Origin: Bog-113 sp963752695 | GTDB lineage: Bacteria > Acidobacteriota > Terriglobia > Bryobacterales > Bryobacteraceae | DNA: 64,000 nucleotides | Assembly: GCA_963752695.1 (NCBI GenBank) | Contig: CAVVZB010000002.1 | Coordinates: forward strand, 1-64,000 | Reading direction: 5' to 3' | In this document: positions 1-7,797 of the stretch, one piece after another | Position numbering within the stretch: position 1 is the stretch's first letter | How the letters are laid out: each line of letters starts with the position of its first letter | Notes under the pieces: model-generated | What the model saw: the letters and a program-made list of their open reading frames with translations, nothing else | Database searches by the model: none | Told to the model about the DNA's origin: nothing | Position numbers and translations under genes: made by a program

Positions 1-509
1 CGAAGGGCGACAGCGGCACTGGTGTCCCGACTCGCCGGTCCCCTTCAGTTCTTTGATGACCCTAGGATAAGCGGGATGGCCATCCACATTGATCACGCGC
101 GGGCGAATCGCACCGGCACGACTCAGAGCCAGGCGGAGAAACGTTTTGGCAGCTGTGTAATCGCGCTTGAGCGAGAGCCGGAAATCGATCGTGTTTCCAT
201 CCGAGTCAATAGCCCGATACAAGTATATCCAGCGACCCGCCACGCGGATTTAGATCTCGTCCACACGCCAGGAGCGGTTCCGGTTCCGCATCCGGCACTG
301 GATTCTCTGTTCAAGATCCGCGCATAATGCAATACCCAGCGGGCAAGGGTCGAGTGATCGACCGACAATCCGCGCTCAGCCATCATTTCTTCGAGATTGC
401 GATAACTTAGCGGATAGCGCAGATACCAACGCAAGCAAAGGACGATGATCTCTTCCCGGAAATGTCGTCCCCGGAACAACGCTGGTCGGCTTTCATCCGT
501 GCGCTTCAC
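1..509 (-). pseudogene. IS6-family transposase, broken copy
   Basis: This is the reverse-strand copy of the DDE transposase encoded at 9270-9995. The N-terminal part is intact (start at 509, reading into the helix-turn-helix region RNLEEMMAERGLSVDHST). A single-base deletion near 308 (aacaaga to aacaga in the coding sense) then shifts the frame. In the original frame the tyrosine after the first catalytic Asp-Glu has become a TAA stop (plus-strand tta at 250-252). The gene also runs off the window edge, so the catalytic Glu is not seen. It cannot make active transposase, although the intact copy could act on surviving ends. Open frames on the opposite strand here are shadows. Confidence 0.88.
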
Positions 510-537
510 CCTACCAAACCAGAGTGGCGGCTACTTG
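1..537 (-). mobile_element. Decayed IS6-family element, truncated copy
   Basis: On the minus strand this stretch matches the intact IS6-family element at 9232-10050 almost base for base: position 1 corresponds to 9779 and position 537 to 9242. Its distal end lies outside the window. The similarity stops at 537, just inside where the terminal inverted repeat should be, so the outer end of this copy is lost. It lies in inverted orientation to the intact copy and forms the left edge of a region full of gene fragments. Seen directly by comparing the two copies. Confidence 0.9.
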
Positions 538-797
538 AAGGTGGTTAAAACCCCCCCGTTCACCTTAAACACCAAGTCCAGCGTATTGACACTTACGTTA
601 AGCGAGCAGCGTTGAAATGACAGCAACATGGAAGAGTGTTATTGATAGGGCAGCAGCAGACACGTCAGTTCCGCCCGGTAATCGTTTCGCTCGCCGCCCG
701 GAAACTGCTGTACTGGACTGCGCCGGGTCGGAGTCTCGCGCTGTGCGTCTCTCAGTCGACGCACTCTGCTCTGGTCCACGGTCGAATAGGAGGATGA
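538..797. other. Spacer without a recognised gene
   Basis: These 260 bases between the decayed IS end and the next gene hold only short overlapping frames on both strands that resemble nothing I know. A C-rich run lies at 550-557. An AGGAGG ribosome-binding site at 788-793 belongs to the gene that starts at 798. Confidence 0.5.
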
Positions 798-1250
798 ATG
801 CCATCTCAGGGTAAAAACGCAAATCACTCTATCGGACCAGATCCAGACCAGCGGCTCGCCAGAAATCTCGGCTGGTTCAGCGTCGGGCTGGGCGCCACGG
901 AGCTCCTCGCGCCGGGTTTGGTCGCAAAAATCAGCGGCGCACCGGACAGCAAACGCTCGCGTACTGTGATACGCACTTACGGAGGGCGAGAAATCGCGCA
1001 AGGCATTGCGATCTTAACGTCGATGCCTCGTCCGGCAGGCTGGATGTGGGGCCGCGTGGCTGGCGACGCTCTCGATATCGGGTCCCTCGCCGTGTGCATG
1101 CTCGCAAGACGCGGCAGCATCCCCAGGGGCATTATGGCGATCACCTCGCTGCTCGGGGTCACCGCCATTGACTACTACTGTGCCGATAAATTGAGCTCTA
1201 AAACGCCGGCTACCGGCACGACGCAGGAGGGCCGCATCCGGATCGGATAA
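798..1250 (+). CDS. Membrane protein, N-terminal half of a broken SRPBCC fusion
   Basis: The 150-residue product has alternating hydrophobic stretches (LGWFSVGLGATELLAPG, then AGWMWGRVAGDALDIGSLAV and GIMAITSLLGVTAIDYY), consistent with a small membrane domain of three or four segments. The pattern, with RTYGGREIAQGIAIL in the middle, matches the membrane domain often fused in front of a polyketide-cyclase-like (SRPBCC) domain in soil bacteria. The ATG at 798 has AGGAGG four bases upstream. The TAA at 1248-1250 is in the same frame as an SRPBCC-like sequence that follows directly (1251-1508), so the stop is probably a nonsense mutation that cut a longer protein. The membrane half could still be made. 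Function unknown. Confidence 0.65.
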   Translation: MPSQGKNANHSIGPDPDQRLARNLGWFSVGLGATELLAPGLVAKISGAPDSKRSRTVIRTYGGREIAQGIAILTSMPRPAGWMWGRVAGDALDIGSLAVCMLARRGSIPRGIMAITSLLGVTAIDYYCADKLSSKTPATGTTQEGRIRIG

Positions 1251-1508
1251 TCGATCGTTGTGGGCCGTGGGCAGGAGGAGGTATACCGGTTTCTGGCGCC
1301 GCTTTGGTTCATGAACCACCTCGAATCCGTGCAGGAAACAGGGAACCGGAGAACGCACTGGAAGACGGGCGCACCGGGTGGAAGCTCGGTCGAGTGGGAT
1401 GCCGAGATTACGGCCGATGAGCCGAACCGGCGGATCTCCTGGCGATCCCTGCCGGGGTCGACGGTCGAGACAGCAGCAAGTACCAGGACCTGGCAACCCG
1501 GCAGTTGA
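1251..1508 (+). pseudogene. SRPBCC (cyclase/dehydrase-like) domain remnant
   Basis: Reading on in the frame of the upstream gene past its TAA gives RGQEEVYRF, then FMNHLESVQ, then SSVEWDAEI and RRISWRSLPGS. These are the hallmark stretches of the SRPBCC domain found in membrane/SRPBCC fusions. Several residues expected between the EVYRF and FMNHLE motifs are missing, and the family pattern is lost after about 1475, so the C-terminal half of the domain is absent. The domain family binds hydrophobic ligands in a helix-grip fold. This piece is too short to fold and has no good start of its own. Confidence 0.7.
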
Positions 1509-1821
1509 TCGCGTATAAGATCTCGCACGCCGGGTCACCCACGCGAAGGCTGACTGTTTTGCTCCGCCCAGAAGCCTTTACCCGAGCGTAGTCCGGTGTA
1601 CTGCTGCTGGAATTGTCTGTCCCGCTTAATGAAACGGCTATTCCAGACGCTTCCTTCCATTCAGATGGCGAGCAACCCAAAGCGGGCAAATGTGCATCGA
1701 AAATCGCATAGAGCGTCGAAGCCTCTCGTGGAACGAAGACAATACATTCGTATCGGGAGCGATTCTCTTTCAGCACTCTAGCGGCAGCGTTCCAATCTTC
1801 CCGTGGTGACGGTAGCCGTGC
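1509..1821. other. Spacer without a recognised gene
   Basis: A long frame on the minus strand crosses this stretch (it extends from 1408 to 2397), but it is antisense to recognisable plus-strand fragments on both sides and shows no family motif. Plus-strand frames are short. I see no gene; it is probably decayed coding sequence. Confidence 0.4.
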
Positions 1822-2169
1822 AGCAGTGGCTACTTTCTGCTCGATCACGATCAGGGCCACACTCTCCACACGGGTCTCAACTTCACTTTGCCGCATCAGA
1901 TCACCGCCGGCGGCAACCTTTACTACGGATCCGGCTTCACAGATGGATCGCTCGATTATCCGGGCCATCTTTCCGGTCACACAACATTTGACCTTTCCGT
2001 TGGGAAGTCCTTCGGAGAGCGCTTCACCGTTTCCGTCACTGCCCTGAATGCAGCTAGTAGAAGGTTCCTTCTCGACAACAGTTTCACATTCGGCGGAACG
2101 CACTATGCCGATCCCCGGCAGATCTACGCTCAGATGCGGTACCGCTTTCATTACTGGGCTATCGGGTAA
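1822..2169 (+). pseudogene. TonB-dependent receptor, C-terminal fragment
   Basis: Translation from about 1822 gives SSGYFLLDHDQGHTLHTG, then a run of beta-strand-like segments (ITAGGNLYYGSGF, TTFDLSVGKSFGERFTVSV, FTFGGTHYADPRQIYAQMRYRFHY), ending in a terminal aromatic strand before the stop. This is the pattern of the last strands of an outer-membrane TonB-dependent receptor of the acidobacterial type. About 115 residues remain of a family that usually exceeds 900. There is no start, plug domain or earlier barrel, and the sequence upstream is unrelated, so it is a 3' remnant. It shows that the host lineage carries such receptors. Confidence 0.8.
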
Positions 2170-2555
2170 TTCAGTGGGTTGCGGGCATGAAATCGAGGCC
2201 GCCGCAAGGGAAGTATGTGCGGCCAATTGTAGGAACTCAAGTTGAGGGATTTTATTCACATCAACGGTGGCTATTTCGATGGCGGAAAGACCGAGCCGCG
2301 CCATTCGCGTTTTGCAGCCTGGATTCCGTTCCAGCGTCACCCTGCCGTTGGGCTCTCGATTCCGCAGTCTCTGAGTAAAACACGAATGGACCTCCACTCC
2401 TCAGCGGCAACGTTTATAGCCGAATGGGCGCAGGGACGGAATCAGGCTTACGAAACGACTCGCAGAAAGTCTCATAAACTAAAGAGAACTTCCCGTCGGC
2501 TTCATTCGTACGAGCGAATGAGCCCCAACTCGAGCAACGCCTTCCGATTCGAAAC
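2170..2555. other. Spacer without a recognised gene
   Basis: A 105-codon plus-strand frame spans 2242-2559, but it overlaps the start of the serine hydrolase, lacks a convincing ribosome-binding site and resembles no family I know. I do not call it a gene. The promoter of the hydrolase presumably lies here, but I saw no clear -35/-10 pair. Confidence 0.4.
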
Positions 2556-3578
2556 ATGAAATTCATACATCTGTTCGTCAGCGCATGTTTGATCGCCTCC
2601 GAAATCGTATCACTCCCTTCCCAGGCGCGGGCCCAGCAAAACGACCGAAGCCAGCCCGAGAACGACAATGTAAAGACACTTCTGCAGGTTGAAATGCACA
2701 AGCGTGGAATTCCAGGACTGCAGGTAGCGATTGTGCGGCACGGAAAACTTGTACTCCTAGGTGCTTATGGCATCGCCAACATCGAGGACTCCGTTCCCGT
2801 AACCAATCACACCGTTTTTCCTATCAACTCCGCAACGAAATCGTTCACCGGAGTGGCCGCATTGCAATTAGTCGAGGAGGGCAAGCTTGAGCTGGATGCG
2901 CCAGTTTCTAAGTATCTCGACGGTTTGCCAATCGCGTGGCAGCCAGTGACCATACGACAACTGCTTGCGCACACTTCGGGTATTCCGAATATCGTGGATC
3001 CAAATACGGGAAAACTTGTTACGGGCGACAAGACCGATGCCGCTTGGCCTCAGGTACAAACTCTTCCGATTGAATTCGCGCCAGGACAACGGTTCAGTTA
3101 CAACCAGACTAACTATTTTTTGCTTGGACGCATTCTCGACAAGCTTAACGGGCGGCCATTTACCGAGGTCATCTCCCAGCGCCAGTTTCAAGTCGTGAAC
3201 ATGCCTCTGACGATATATGGCGATTCTCATGATATCGTGCCGCACAGTGCACGCACTTATACGTACTTCCGCGAGGATAACGGCACGATGCGCCGCACAG
3301 AAACGTTGGGCGTTGTCTATGAGGAATACCCGCAGTTTCTGCGAACAGGCGCGGGCATCAATACCACTGCGGAAGAACTGGCGCGTTGGATCATTGCGTT
3401 GCAGCATGAACGGTTCTTCAAAGACACGGCTAGCCTTGCCGCGCTCTGGACCCCTCCGGTTCTCAACGATGGAACACTAAATCGATGGGCTCTCGGCTGG
3501 CCCGTTTTTCACATCACCGAGCATCGTGCCGTTGGCGGAGACGGCGGTAATCGGGCGGCGGACATTTTGGAGCCGTGA
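2556..3578 (+). CDS. Serine hydrolase of the class C beta-lactamase fold, 3'-truncated
   Basis: The product has a signal peptide (MKFIHLFVSACLIASEIVSL, cleaved near QARAQ) and a beta-lactamase/penicillin-binding-like domain. Visible motifs are the nucleophile SxxK (SATKSFTG, about residue 92), a Tyr-x-Asn-like element (FSYNQTNYFLLGR) and RQLLAHTSGIPN. Members hydrolyse peptides, esters or lactams in the periplasm; the substrate here is unknown. The protein stops right after VGGDGGNRAA, where relatives continue for one or more further strands and often a long C-terminal tail. The sequence after about 3556 is unrelated and an IS begins at 3615. The 3' end was therefore lost, and the product may be unstable or inactive. 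Confidence 0.8.
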   Translation: MKFIHLFVSACLIASEIVSLPSQARAQQNDRSQPENDNVKTLLQVEMHKRGIPGLQVAIVRHGKLVLLGAYGIANIEDSVPVTNHTVFPINSATKSFTGVAALQLVEEGKLELDAPVSKYLDGLPIAWQPVTIRQLLAHTSGIPNIVDPNTGKLVTGDKTDAAWPQVQTLPIEFAPGQRFSYNQTNYFLLGRILDKLNGRPFTEVISQRQFQVVNMPLTIYGDSHDIVPHSARTYTYFREDNGTMRRTETLGVVYEEYPQFLRTGAGINTTAEELARWIIALQHERFFKDTASLAALWTPPVLNDGTLNRWALGWPVFHITEHRAVGGDGGNRAADILEP

Positions 3579-3614
3579 AGGAATTCTGGCCGCGGTTGGA
3601 ATCCAAGGGTTTCA

Positions 3615-3631
3615 GGGGTATTGTCAACTTG
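3615..3631 (+). repeat. Left terminal inverted repeat of IS at 3615-4426
   Basis: GGGGTATTGTCAACTTG; it matches the complement of 4410-4426 at 16 of 17 positions. Confidence 0.88.
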
Positions 3632-3651
3632 GGTTGGTGGGAAGATTAGGA

Positions 3652-4356
3652 ATGCCTGACCAACCGTATCGTGGGTATCGATTCCCGAAAGAGATCATCG
3701 CTCACGCGGTCTGGCTGTATTTTCGGTTCGAAGTGAGCTTCCGCGATGTGGAAGACATGATGACCACACGTGGCGTGTTAGTCACATACGAAACGGTCCG
3801 GAGATGGTGCGACAAGTTCGGGAAGCAGTTTGCCGACGGGATCAGACGGAGACGGCCTCGGACCGGCGATAAATGGCACTTGGACGAAATGTTCCTCAGG
3901 ATCAACGGCGCCACCCACTATTTGTGGAGGGCAGTCGATCAGAATGGAGTGGTTCTCGATATCCTTGTTCAACCGAAACGGGATCGCTTTGCCGCCATGC
4001 GGTTCTTTCGCCGATTACTACTCGCTGCAGGACGGAGGGCCCGGATGATCGTCACCGACAAGCTGAGAAGCTATGCAGCTGCCAAAAGAATTGTGATGCC
4101 CAGGGTTGCTCACCGGCAACATCGCTACCTGAACAACCGGGCCGAAAGCTCGCATCAATCAACGCGTGAGCGAGAACTACGCATGCGACGGTTTAAGTCA
4201 GCTGGGCACGGGCAACGGTTTCTGGAAGTCCACGGAATCGTGGCATCGCACTTCCGACCGCGCCGCCATTTACTGAAGGCCGAAGAATATCGACGGCTTC
4301 GCCATGAACGCTTCCACCTCTGGAACGAAGTAACTGGTACGGCTACTCTCGGTTGA
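3652..4356 (+). CDS. IS6-family transposase, second type
   Basis: DDE transposase of 234 residues that catalyses replicative (cointegrate-forming) transposition of its element. The ATG at 3652 begins MPDQPYRGYRFPKEII, as family members do; the open frame extends upstream to 3526, but that part lies across the inverted repeat. A helix-turn-helix occupies about residues 35-60 (VTYETVRRWCDKFG). The catalytic triad is visible as Asp in WHLDEMFLRI, Asp in VTDKLRSY and Glu in NNRAESSHQ, followed by Arg-rich TRERELRMRRFKS. The frame is intact and of normal length, so the enzyme may be active. Confidence 0.93.
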   Translation: MPDQPYRGYRFPKEIIAHAVWLYFRFEVSFRDVEDMMTTRGVLVTYETVRRWCDKFGKQFADGIRRRRPRTGDKWHLDEMFLRINGATHYLWRAVDQNGVVLDILVQPKRDRFAAMRFFRRLLLAAGRRARMIVTDKLRSYAAAKRIVMPRVAHRQHRYLNNRAESSHQSTRERELRMRRFKSAGHGQRFLEVHGIVASHFRPRRHLLKAEEYRRLRHERFHLWNEVTGTATLG

Positions 4357-4409
4357 TACATTCGGAGTTACATGGAGCGTCCCCGCGCTTGACCTCTTCT
4401 AGCCGCGGG

Positions 4410-4426
4410 CAAGTTGACAATGCCCC
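4410..4426 (-). repeat. Right terminal inverted repeat of IS at 3615-4426
   Basis: The reverse complement reads GGGGCATTGTCAACTTG, one mismatch from the left end. IstB-like coding sequence begins immediately outside it. Confidence 0.88.
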
Positions 4427-4672
4427 GCTGGCAGAAGTGGGCGCTGAGTTTCTGTTCCAGATTATCGCGGAGCGTGCCGAACGAGCTGCGGTCATTCTTA
4501 CCACCAACTTGCCGTTCTCGGAGTGGACGCAGGTGATTCCGAATGCCCGATTCTGTAAGGCGCTGATTGACCGAATCACGGATCGCGCGCACATCATTGG
4601 AACCGGAAGCGAGTCGTTCCGATTTCGAAGAACTGTTACCAGAAAGAGATGCAATCCCACCAAAGAGAGCTA
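4427..4672 (+). pseudogene. istB: IstB helper ATPase of an IS21 element, C-terminal fragment
   Basis: Directly after the IS6 right end the frame reads LAEVGAEFLFQIIAERAERA, then VILTTNLPFSEWTQ, NARFCKALIDRITDRAHII and ESFRFRR. This is the unmistakable C-terminal third of IstB, the AAA+ ATPase that assists the IstA transposase of IS21 elements. The Walker motifs and the rest of the ATPase are missing, cut off by the IS6 element, and no istA is present. The fragment continues into the IS21-type end at about 4801. Confidence 0.85.
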
Positions 4673-4801
4673 GAACCACAGGGGATGCGCTGACACCCAA
4701 AAGCGAAGACAAAGCCCAGCCAAACAACCCTCTAAATAAAAATAGGCGGATTAATGCAAGTGGGCCAAATCAAAGCATCACAGGGCCACGCCGGATTGAC
4801 A
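4673..4801 (+). mobile_element. Right end of an IS21-family element
   Basis: Downstream of the istB fragment, the stretch around 4760-4801 (gggccaaatc, then gggccacgccggattgaca) resembles the multiple transposase-binding repeats and the ...TGACA terminus seen at IS21 right ends. The end is probably at 4801. No matching left end is in the window. Based on pattern memory of IS21 ends, so moderate confidence. Confidence 0.5.
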
Positions 4802-5351
4802 AAATCAGGAGATTAGCTGCTGCGAATTCTGACAAAACGTTTGGAAAAGCTGGAAGCCGTTCTACGGAGAAAATCCGCGATCGCGACTCTCTCTAAACTG
4901 ACCGACTAAAACGGGGTCAAAGGCCATCCATCCAATCCTGCGCACGTTCTTTCAGTACTTGCCTGTGCGGCGCTCCCGAGCAATCAATGTGTCGTGCCCA
5001 ACGGTTTCCCTCCAAATGAAACCAAGTTCCTATGCATTACCGCCGAAGTAGAGATCGGTTCCCTCATCGACGGATGGGGGGTGGTCTGGTGACAGCCCGG
5101 ACGTAGGCGCGCCGTCTGGCACGTGATGGTCACGCGTCGCAGAATCGAATTCCGCGGCTGTTGCGACTGAGGGATTTGTCTCTCGGTTCGAAGGTGGATC
5201 CGACTGCCTGCTACATCACGGGCATGTGTTGAAATGCGGTCCGCGTAGCTGGCGTACCAAAGCGACATCGGGCGACCGCCCATGACAGCCCCATCCGGTC
5301 AGAACGGACGGCGGCCGTTTCAGAGTTGTTACCCTGCTGTTCAGGAAAGGC
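4802..5351. other. 550-base stretch without a recognised gene
   Basis: Short frames exist on both strands, including a plus-strand one near 4835 that reads as a helical ILTKRLEKLEAVLRRKSAI segment and could be the N-terminal remnant of a lost gene. None has a family signature or a convincing start. The final 10 bases contain AGGAAAGG, the ribosome-binding site of the gene at 5352. Confidence 0.4.
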
Positions 5352-5762
5352 ATGGCTGCTCGCAAGGATGATTCGTCCGCAACTCACTTTCTAAACGTCG
5401 ATCTTGATATCTATTCGATGCACGATCTCCAGCTGCTCGTCCACAGCTTTGGCAGAAAGGTGTTCGTCCTCTACGTTGGACGCGACAGACGAACTTTCTC
5501 CGCGCATCTCGAATTGGCGAAAATCACCAAATCCGCTGACGCCACGATTCGGGCATTTTGCGCCATCATAAGAGCCCTGCCGAAGCAGGAACGGACGATG
5601 TGGGATGCCGCGAAGCGCCGAGACTTTAGCATCGGAATACAGGCAGGGACCAATCCGAATCCCTGCGACTTTGCCATCGAAGCGAAAACACTGAATGCCG
5701 TGTCCGAGTTGGCTGCGCGGATTGTTCTCACAATCTACCCGTTTGAAAAACCAAGGAAGTGA
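5352..5762 (+). CDS. Conserved hypothetical protein
   Basis: The product is 136 residues, probably soluble and cytosolic, without signal peptide or membrane segment. It starts at an ATG preceded by AGGAAAGG. Its segments include THFLNVDLDIYSMHDLQLLV at the N-terminus, KVFVLYVGRDRRTFSAHLEL in the middle and SELAARIVLTIYPFEK at the end, a mixed alpha/beta pattern. I recall similar hypothetical proteins from acidobacterial genomes but know no function. It is one of the few apparently intact frames between the IS elements and may belong to the pre-existing chromosome or be cargo. Confidence 0.7.
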   Translation: MAARKDDSSATHFLNVDLDIYSMHDLQLLVHSFGRKVFVLYVGRDRRTFSAHLELAKITKSADATIRAFCAIIRALPKQERTMWDAAKRRDFSIGIQAGTNPNPCDFAIEAKTLNAVSELAARIVLTIYPFEKPRK

Positions 5763-6005
5763 CTTGGGGACTCCGTCCCCAACCCCCTGGGATTTATCGC
5801 TTTCGCGCCAGAATGGCAGCCTGGCTTGCGGAGCGGCTCACGCCGCCCCGAGCCATTCCGGCCTCTGAGTCGGCGCTCCGGTCGCTTCCCAGCGTTGCCA
5901 TATCCTCCGCCCAGGTGAGATCAGTATAAGCCGAATGTGGGAGAACTGATTTGCCCGCACGACCTCCGGCAGGGTATAAAAATTCTTGTTCTGGTTCTGC
6001 TCCGT
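5763..6005. other. Short spacer, no gene seen
   Basis: No plus-strand frame is credible here. A minus-strand frame crosses it but is antisense to the integrase fragment at its beginning. It may be the inner sequence of an IS whose end repeats lie at 6006-6052. Confidence 0.35.
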
Positions 6006-6052
6006 TGGCCGGTTTTCAGGTGTCCACGTATGGCCGGTTTTCACATGTCCAC
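6006..6052 (+). repeat. Paired 22-base direct repeats, IS21-like end
   Basis: Two copies of tggccggttttcaNNtgtccac lie at 6006-6027 and 6031-6052 (20 of 22 identical, 25-base period). Tandem copies of such a motif at an element end are typical of IS21-family transposase-binding sites. Integrase coding sequence begins right after the second copy, so this is probably an IS terminus inserted in the integrase gene. Confidence 0.6.
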
Positions 6053-6284
6053 CGAGGCCGCTCGCGCCGGAGTTAACCCGATGGCGACGACGCACTGGCT
6101 TCGGCACGCGCACGCCTCGCATGCGCTTGATCGCGGAGCGCCGATTCATCTGGTTCAGAAGACGCTCGGGCACGCCTCGGTCGCTACGACGAGCCGGTAC
6201 CTGCACGCCAATCCTGGAGCGTCAAGCGCGGATTTCATCTCCGTTTTCTTAGAGGTTGCAGGTAATTGCGGAAGGTTGCGCTAA
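6053..6284 (+). pseudogene. Tyrosine recombinase (phage-type integrase), C-terminal fragment
   Basis: The frame shows the catalytic core end of a tyrosine recombinase: HWLRHAHASHALDRGA (the HxxR box), LVQKTLGHAS (second His) and TTSRYLHA (the nucleophilic Tyr). Upstream, the N-terminal DNA-binding and early catalytic parts with the first Arg are missing and replaced by IS-end repeats, so the enzyme is inactive. The open frame formally begins at 5937, but the part before 6053 is IS sequence. It suggests that an integrative element or integron-like recombinase once stood here. Confidence 0.85.
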
Positions 6285-6734
6285 TTCCGAGTATTTATTT
6301 GGTCCTCACCCGAAGAATCACCTTGCGCCCGGCCATCTCGCGCTCGGTGAGGCCGTTGAGTTGTTGCTCGGAAAATCCATTTCCATCGTTAGGCGAGCCG
6401 GCGCACGTTCTCACGTCTTATCGGTAATTCAGGGGGAAGCACACCTTCCTCCGCTCGCTCACCAACATTGCGTTCAGCGTCCGCGTCGTGGTCGCTTGTT
6501 CTGTGGTGCTTTTCGGTCGCGGCTGCGAACTGTTGAAGTTTTGCTCCCTTTGTCCGGCGAATAGTAGTACCGAGCGTTTCTCTCCTCTGCCGTCAAACTG
6601 CCGGTGAGTTTACCTATCTGCCAATCGAGCATCTTCTCTCCGCGAACTTCTGTTACGAATTCGACGAAGGGTTGCTCATGCTGGCGCTTGTTGATTCTGT
6701 ACCAGAGAGAATCCGAGTTGTCTTTCCCTTCCAT
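6284..6734 (-). pseudogene. Unrecognised decayed gene downstream of the PEGA gene
   Basis: An 86-codon frame starts at 6734, five bases after the stop of the PEGA gene on the same strand, and ends at 6474 (DSLWYRINKRQHEQPFVEFV, then ARYYYSPDKGSKT). Reading on in the other two frames gives plausible continuations: ALNAMLVSERRKVCFPLNY-like sequence, then EQQLNGLTEREMAGRKVILR near 6310-6370. The coding signal thus seems to run to about 6296 with at least two frame breaks. I do not recognise the family. An alternative is that only the 86-residue protein is real. Confidence 0.4.
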
Positions 6735-6739
6735 ATCGC

Positions 6740-7498
6740 CTACTTCTCAAGAGTGGCGTTCACGTTTGAAGTGCCAGATACGCTCATGGTTCGGGTCCAA
6801 GGATGAAATGTGGCCTTCTCGATCAAAAGCGTATGATCGCCGGGCTTGAGCTGAAGCGTTGCCGGCGTGTTCCCCATGAACTTGCCGTCAACTGTGATAT
6901 CCGCGCCATCCGGAGTCGACGCAAACGACACGGCCGCCATCGAAGCAAGTCCGATCGCTTCGGGCTGCGCTTGCCCTGCAGTAGCGATCTCGCGATCGCC
7001 ATCAATGTAGGCCGTGATCTCTGTTCCCTTGGCAATCTCAACATCTTTGCCGCGCATGATCAGAAACAGCGGAGAAAGCAGTACCGTTCCGACAATCACA
7101 GTTCCCGTCTTGTCTTCGCCTTTGCGCGTTGAAGACGCACGGAGCTTCAGGTTGCTTCCGTCCGGGGCTTTCACATGATCCACCGTGAAGTTAAGCTTTC
7201 CTGCTCTGCCCATTCGCCGCCTCGGTTCTGCTTCCACGACATGGCCCACTGCAGTTGAACCTTTCGGTATGAGCAGCACGCCCGCTACTTTGACATCTTC
7301 GATCACCTCGAAGTGAACGGGATTATCAACCTCGTTCGTAGCAGAGCTCAGACTCTCCGCGAGCGAGAGCCGGAGAGCTGTTCCGTCCGGCACCTTCAGC
7401 GGAGCTTGCGCGTAAAGCGACCCCCCAATGCAAAGCAAAGCAGCCACAATGGGCGTGACGGCCCGGCGGCGAATTATTCCAGCAAACATTCCTGTCAT
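6740..7498 (-). CDS. Secreted or membrane-anchored PEGA-domain protein
   Basis: The product has 252 residues. An N-terminal signal segment (AVTPIVAALLCIGGSLYAQA) is followed by a beta-rich region starting KVPDGTALRLSLAESLSSAT, which resembles the repeat found in surface proteins that modulate host or cell-envelope properties. A hydrophobic stretch GTVIVGTVLLSPLFLIMRG (about residues 133-151) comes next, and the C-terminus is a PEGA domain (STPDGADITVDGKFMGNTPA, then LKPGDHTLLIEK). PEGA domains occur in surface or envelope proteins and are thought to mediate binding; the exact role is unknown. The start at 7498 gives a normal signal peptide. It has no frame damage despite lying among fragments. 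Confidence 0.8.
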   Translation of the reverse strand: MTGMFAGIIRRRAVTPIVAALLCIGGSLYAQAPLKVPDGTALRLSLAESLSSATNEVDNPVHFEVIEDVKVAGVLLIPKGSTAVGHVVEAEPRRRMGRAGKLNFTVDHVKAPDGSNLKLRASSTRKGEDKTGTVIVGTVLLSPLFLIMRGKDVEIAKGTEITAYIDGDREIATAGQAQPEAIGLASMAAVSFASTPDGADITVDGKFMGNTPATLQLKPGDHTLLIEKATFHPWTRTMSVSGTSNVNATLEK

Positions 7499-7797
7499 AC
7501 GGTCGGATAGAGTGTACCTGAACGCTCGCCGCAGGGCAAACGGTTTCTTTTCTTTTCGGACCTTCGCCCTCAGTTCGCCTTGGCGGGCTTTACGTCAATT
7601 TCCGTGATTCACTTTTGTTAAGATTTTCCTCCAAGCCGACTTTCTTGCTCCTAATCACTGTCATCGCCCCTGGCGTAATGCGCAGCCAGACCAGGGCATT
7701 CCTAGCATCCAACGATCAAGTTGTGATGTGCGGAAGTTCCAAACGTGACGATCCGGGCTTTGGGATAAGCTGCCGCAGGTAAGCAAAGGTCAGGAAA
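7499..7797. other. Spacer upstream of the PEGA gene
   Basis: No supported frame on either strand. The promoter of the PEGA gene must lie at its left side, but no clear consensus was identified. Confidence 0.4.

Larger units (their letters stand above)
3615..4426 (+). mobile_element. IS6-family insertion sequence, second type
   Basis: This 812-base element is bounded by imperfect inverted repeats (GGGGTATTGTCAACTTG at 3615-3631, and the complement of GGGGCATTGTCAACTTG at 4410-4426) and carries one transposase. Size and ends fit the IS6 family, but the transposase differs clearly from the one at 9270-9995. The flanking octamers (gggtttca and gctggcag) differ, so there is no target duplication. 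The left flank is a truncated serine hydrolase and the right flank a truncated istB. The element therefore marks a rearrangement junction rather than a simple insertion. Confidence 0.9.

Noticed and set aside
22..327. Plus-strand frame in the left IS copy
   Set aside because: It is the antisense of the transposase gene; the same shadow occurs antisense to the intact copy (9603-9875).
1408..2397. 329-codon minus-strand frame
   Set aside because: It is antisense to the SRPBCC and TonB-receptor remnants, has no ribosome-binding site and no family motif; probably a shadow in GC-rich DNA.
3607..4434. Target-site duplication of the IS6 element
   Set aside because: Octamers gggtttca and gctggcag do not match, so no duplication is claimed.
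4567..4896. 109-codon plus-strand frame after istB
   Set aside because: It begins inside the istB fragment in another frame and runs through an IS end; low complexity and no ribosome-binding site.
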